Position numbers and translations under genes: made by a program. A stretch of 64,000 nt of DNA. It comes from Natrinema sp. DC36 (GTDB lineage: Archaea; Halobacteriota; Halobacteria; Halobacteriales; Natrialbaceae). This document shows, piece by piece, positions 61,541 through 64,000 of this stretch. Positions within the stretch are counted from its first letter, which is position 1, and every line of letters begins with the position of its first letter. The notes under the pieces are model-generated. The model was not told the origin of the DNA. It saw only the letters and a program-made list of their open reading frames with translations, and did no database searches. The stretch lies in assembly GCF_020405225.1 (NCBI RefSeq), contig NZ_CP084472.1:3782001-3846000 (forward strand). Direction: 5' to 3'.

Positions 61541-61561
61541 CGTCCTGACGGAGATTTGAAC
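61541..61561 (-). repeat. Duplicate of the tRNA-Arg 3' end (att-like)
   Basis: 21 bp identical to 61795-61815, the 3' end of the tRNA-Arg gene (discriminator, acceptor 3' strand and T-arm). A weaker third match, GTCCTGACGGAG, starts at about 61509. Direct repeats of tRNA 3' ends are the normal mark of integration sites. Only 254 bp separate the copies and no integrase is present. Confidence 0.6.
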
Positions 61562-61729
61562 ACGGGAAGACGGTCGCTCCCTTCGGTCGCGCTGTCGTTC
61601 GAGAGAGCTCCGCTCTCTCGTGACTGAGCGAATCGAAGATTCGCGAGGTCAGCGAGACCGGAGGTCTCGCTTGATGACGAAAGACGCTTCGCGTCTTTCG
61701 AACCACGACTTCCCTGCTCAAATCTCCGT
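61549..61729. repeat. Palindrome-bounded dispersed repeat, element 3
   Basis: The core 61591-61706 nearly equals 22156-22322 of element 2, minus one hairpin module. Hairpins differ by compensatory changes (GAGAGAGCTCCGCTCTCTC here, GCTTTGC there; AGACGCTTCGCGTCT here, AGGCGCGGAGCGCCT there). The bounding arms (61549-61569 and 61710-61729) are inverted copies of each other and contain CGGAGATTTGA, which matches the tRNA T-arm next door. Confidence 0.65.
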
Positions 61730-61794
61730 ATCCGTTTTCGCGCGACGGATACTCGCACCGTTACGCGGTGCTCGTGAGTTTGTCGCGCGAAAAA

Positions 61795-61867
61795 CGTCCT
61801 GACGGAGATTTGAACTCCGGTCCCTGGCTCCGCAAGCCAAGAGGATAGTCCACTACCCTACCAGGAC
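61795..61867 (-). tRNA. tRNA-Arg (anticodon GCG)
   Basis: 73-nt cloverleaf on the minus strand. Acceptor GTCCTGG pairs with TCAGGAC (last pair G-T), discriminator G. The anticodon loop is TTGCGGA between TTGGC and GCCAG, giving anticodon GCG (reads CGC/CGT arginine codons). The T-arm reads CGGAGTTCAAATCTCCG. CCA is not encoded. A TATA-like TTTAAT on the minus strand lies about 25 bp upstream (near 61890). No intron. Confidence 0.93.
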
Positions 61868-62264
61868 TCATCTCTTCGTAACTGCGTGGACATTAAAGCC
61901 CTTTCGAAAGGCTCCCGTTGCCGCCCCGGACTTTCGTGGCCGTTGCGGCGTCAATGATGGTCCCTTGAGTTTGGTCACCAGTCTCAACCATCGTCCTTTC
62001 TCGGCGGTTCGCCGTCGTATCGGCGTTCTGAGCGATCCCCCGCTTGCGCACGGCCACACTGACGTTTATATAACAGGGCGCGGCCAGTGAGACGCATGAC
62101 CTCCTGTGCGAACCCCGTCGTCGCGCGGTCCGGACGAGCCGTTTCCGACGGATCGAAACTACCGGGTACGACACGGATACTCCCCATCTCTGTCGGATGG
62201 CGCGACACGCTGAGATACCGAATGGATAACGCTTATGCGCGGGCTACCCATGCACGAGCATAGA
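61868..62264. other. tRNA / rpa2 intergenic region with a bidirectional TATA
   Basis: Contains TTTATATAA (62065-62073), symmetric enough to serve both strands. On the plus strand it is 24-31 bp before an ATG at 62096 that opens a 55-codon frame ending at 62263, two bases before the rpa2 ATG; on the minus strand it faces a 32-codon frame at 61893-61991. Neither frame has recognisable protein sequence. A second TATA-like CTTATG at 62231 fits rpa2 itself. I see no RNA gene other than the tRNA. Confidence 0.45.
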
Positions 62265-63740
62265 ATGAGCGACATCGAGGGCGTATATGAGGACCTCGAG
62301 GCCGACGTTTCTCTCGAGGAGTTTCGCGAGGCCGTCGAGGCGAAAGTCGAGCAGATGGGGGGACTCGCAGATGAGGAGACGGCGGCGATGCTCGTCGCTC
62401 ACGAAGTCGGCGAGAGCGAGGTCGGCGGAATCGCCGACATCGAACCCGGGATGGAGGAGGCGAAGTTCGTCGCCAAAGTGCTCTCGATCGGCGAGGTGCG
62501 CACCTTCGAGCGCGATGGCGAGGACGAAGACGGGCAGGTCGTCAACGTCGAGGTGGCAGACGAGACCGGTTCCGTGCGAGCGGCGTTCTGGGACGATCAC
62601 GCCCAGGCCGCCATCGAGGAACTCGAGGAGGGCCAGGTCCTGCGGATCAAGGGCCGACCCAAGGAGGGCTTTTCCGGCGTCGAAATCAGCGTGGACGACG
62701 TCCAACCCGACGATGATACCGAGATCGACGTGCAGGTCTCCGATACGTACACCGTCGAGGACCTCTCGCTCGGTCTCTCGAACGTCAACCTCGTCGGCCT
62801 GCTTCTGGACACCGACAGCGTGCGGACGTTCGACCGCGACGACGGCTCGGAGGGGAAGGTCTCGAACCTCGTCCTCGGCGACTCGACCGGTCGCATTCGC
62901 GTGACCCTGTGGGACGAGCAGGCCGATCTCGCAACTGAACTCGAGGCCGGGACGACCGTCGAAGTGATCGACGGCTACGTCAAGGACCGCGACGGCAGCC
63001 TCGAGCTTCACGTCGGTAACCGCGGTGCCGTCGAGGAAGTCGACGAGGAGGTCGAGTACGTCCCCGAGAGCACGCCGATCGAGGACCTCGAGATCGATCA
63101 GATGGTCGACATCGCTGGCGTCGTTCGCTCGGCCGATCCCAAGCGAACGTTCGATCGCGACGACGGCTCGGAGGGACAGGTCCGGAACATCCGCGTCCAG
63201 GACGCGACCGACGACATCCGCGTCGCCCTCTGGGGCGACAAAGCCGACATCGATATCGGTCCGGGCGACGAGGTCGTACTCGGCGACGTCGAGATTCAGG
63301 ACGGCTGGCAGGACGATCTCGAGGCCTCCGCGGGCTGGCAGTCGACGATCACAGTTCTCGAGTCCGACTCGTCCGGCACCGGTGAGTCCGAGGGCGATAC
63401 GAGCGGCTCGAGTGACGAGAACGCCGGCCTGTCTGCCTTTGCCAGTGACGACGGTGGCTCAGGCGAGAACGGCGCCGGTGAGAGCACCTCCTCGAGTGCC
63501 TCGACCGACGCTACCGACGATAGCGCCAGTGCTGACGTCGAGACCGACTCGGACGAACCATCCGACGGCGAGGAACGCGAATTCACCGGCGTCGTCGTGC
63601 AGGCGGGCGACCCGATCGTGCTCGACGACGGCGAAACGACCATGAGTATCGCGACCGACGCCGACGTCGGTCTCGGCGAGGAGGTAACCGCCCGAGGGGT
63701 CGTCCGCGACGGCCGTCTCGACGCAAACGACGTGTTCTGA
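62265..63740 (+). CDS. rpa2: Multi-OB-fold single-stranded DNA-binding protein (RPA2)
   Basis: 491-residue RPA. An N-terminal helical region (1-60) is followed by three homologous OB-folds (about 70-170, 172-275, 275-375), each with a version of FDRDDGSEGxVxNxxxxDxTxxIRVxLW. A Ser/Asp/Gly-rich linker (about 375-445) connects to a short fourth OB-like strand set ending RGVVRDGRLDANDVF. It has no zinc finger, unlike rpa3. ATG 62265 is chosen for the MSDIEGVYEDLEADVS start and TATA spacing. It lies just upstream of the histone gene. Confidence 0.93.
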   Translation: MSDIEGVYEDLEADVSLEEFREAVEAKVEQMGGLADEETAAMLVAHEVGESEVGGIADIEPGMEEAKFVAKVLSIGEVRTFERDGEDEDGQVVNVEVADETGSVRAAFWDDHAQAAIEELEEGQVLRIKGRPKEGFSGVEISVDDVQPDDDTEIDVQVSDTYTVEDLSLGLSNVNLVGLLLDTDSVRTFDRDDGSEGKVSNLVLGDSTGRIRVTLWDEQADLATELEAGTTVEVIDGYVKDRDGSLELHVGNRGAVEEVDEEVEYVPESTPIEDLEIDQMVDIAGVVRSADPKRTFDRDDGSEGQVRNIRVQDATDDIRVALWGDKADIDIGPGDEVVLGDVEIQDGWQDDLEASAGWQSTITVLESDSSGTGESEGDTSGSSDENAGLSAFASDDGGSGENGAGESTSSSASTDATDDSASADVETDSDEPSDGEEREFTGVVVQAGDPIVLDDGETTMSIATDADVGLGEEVTARGVVRDGRLDANDVF

Positions 63741-63806
63741 CGCGGCGAGCAACCTCATCGGCCGCCTAGGAAAAGCGTTAAGGGAGTTAGCTTCGCCTAT
63801 CATGAT

Positions 63807-64000
63807 ATGAACGTCGAACTCCCGTTCGCCCCGGTGGATACGATCATCCGGCGGAACGCAGGCAATCTTCGGGTGAGTGCTGACGCGTCGAAGCAACTCG
63901 CAACGCGGATTCAGGAACACGGGAGCGAACTCGCAATCGACGCCGCCGAAGAGGCGACGGCTGACGGCCGGAAGACGCTGATGGCGCAGGATTTCGGCGT
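63807..64000 (+). CDS. Archaeal histone (partial, runs off the window)
   Basis: The first 64 codons of a histone-fold protein: MNVELPFAPVDTIIRRNAG, then SADASKQLATRIQEHGSELAIDAAEEAT and DGRKTLMAQDFG, the alpha1-alpha2-alpha3 pattern with the RKT loop. Haloarchaeal histones are normally a fused pair of folds of about 140 residues, so slightly under half is present. It shares a direction with rpa2, 66 bp downstream. An ATG at 63802 is out of frame and stops at once. Confidence 0.92.
   Translation, partial: MNVELPFAPVDTIIRRNAGNLRVSADASKQLATRIQEHGSELAIDAAEEATADGRKTLMAQDFG

Noticed and set aside
61541-61561. A second tRNA gene
   Set aside because: Only the T-arm and acceptor 3' strand are present; no anticodon arm or D-arm can be formed.
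62096-62263. 55-codon upstream gene of rpa2 as a called CDS
   Set aside because: The TATA spacing is attractive, but the translation has no recognisable features and may only be leader sequence.

Overview
The window is a GC-rich haloarchaeal chromosome segment. The evidence is a strongly acidic predicted proteome, many genes whose TATA-like box lies about 25-30 bp before the start codon (leaderless transcription), TFB, archaeal RPA proteins, an archaeal histone, a ba3 oxidase of the Natronomonas cbaDBAE type, PGF-CTERM and Tat-lipoprotein signals, and the archaeal DHQ synthase II / ADH synthase route to aromatic amino acids. A Natrialbales-type host is my inference; no 16S rRNA is present to settle it.

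Layout. 1-4.4 kb: a DUF84 NTPase, TFB, an AT-rich gene-poor kilobase, an SDR-type epimerase and a universal stress protein. 4.4-13.4 kb: a catabolic island with a GNAT protein, a tripartite tricarboxylate transporter (tctB-tctA and a separate tctC), a zinc alcohol dehydrogenase, two paralogous metallo-beta-lactamase hydrolases, an RraA-type aldolase and an IclR regulator, mostly with their own promoters. 14.4-28.2 kb: amino-acid biosynthesis (ACT regulator plus homoserine dehydrogenase, aroD, DHQ synthase II, ADH synthase, trpCBA), interspersed with a TFB-like cyclin-fold protein, a CARF/wHTH-type regulator, HAD, SprT and CDF zinc-transporter genes. 28.4-35.6 kb: an RHH protein, a VOC dioxygenase plus esterase pair, the rpa3-rpap3 operon, microproteins, a DapA-family aldolase and a mannose-1-phosphate guanylyltransferase. 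35.7-42.9 kb: the cbaDBAE oxidase operon facing a copper-delivery pair (SafE-type membrane protein and CcoI-type P-type ATPase) and a CDGSH protein. 43-58.8 kb: lipoate ligase-like, M23-like, DUF4385, thioesterase, a duplicated microprotein unit, nicotinamidase, GH15 / VKOR-SPW / SDR, two surface metalloprotease-like paralogues, nicotinate phosphoribosyltransferase and AMMECR1. 58.9-64 kb: RNase P RNA, a Tat-exported beta-propeller, tRNA-Arg(GCG), the multi-OB-fold rpa2 and the start of a histone gene.

Most notable: (i) the transporter / hydrolase / aldolase island, a candidate uncharacterised organic-acid or lactone pathway; (ii) an RNase P RNA whose P3 region is expanded by five consecutive hairpins; (iii) three GTAC cores at exact 10-bp spacing, two of them full TGTACA boxes, just before trpC; (iv) a tandemly duplicated unit of a 26-residue basic ORF overlapping a 54-58-residue membrane protein gene; (v) two families of palindromic dispersed repeats with compensatory stem changes, one copy bounded by sequence matching the 3' end of the neighbouring tRNA gene. 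No transposase, CRISPR array or rRNA operon was seen.
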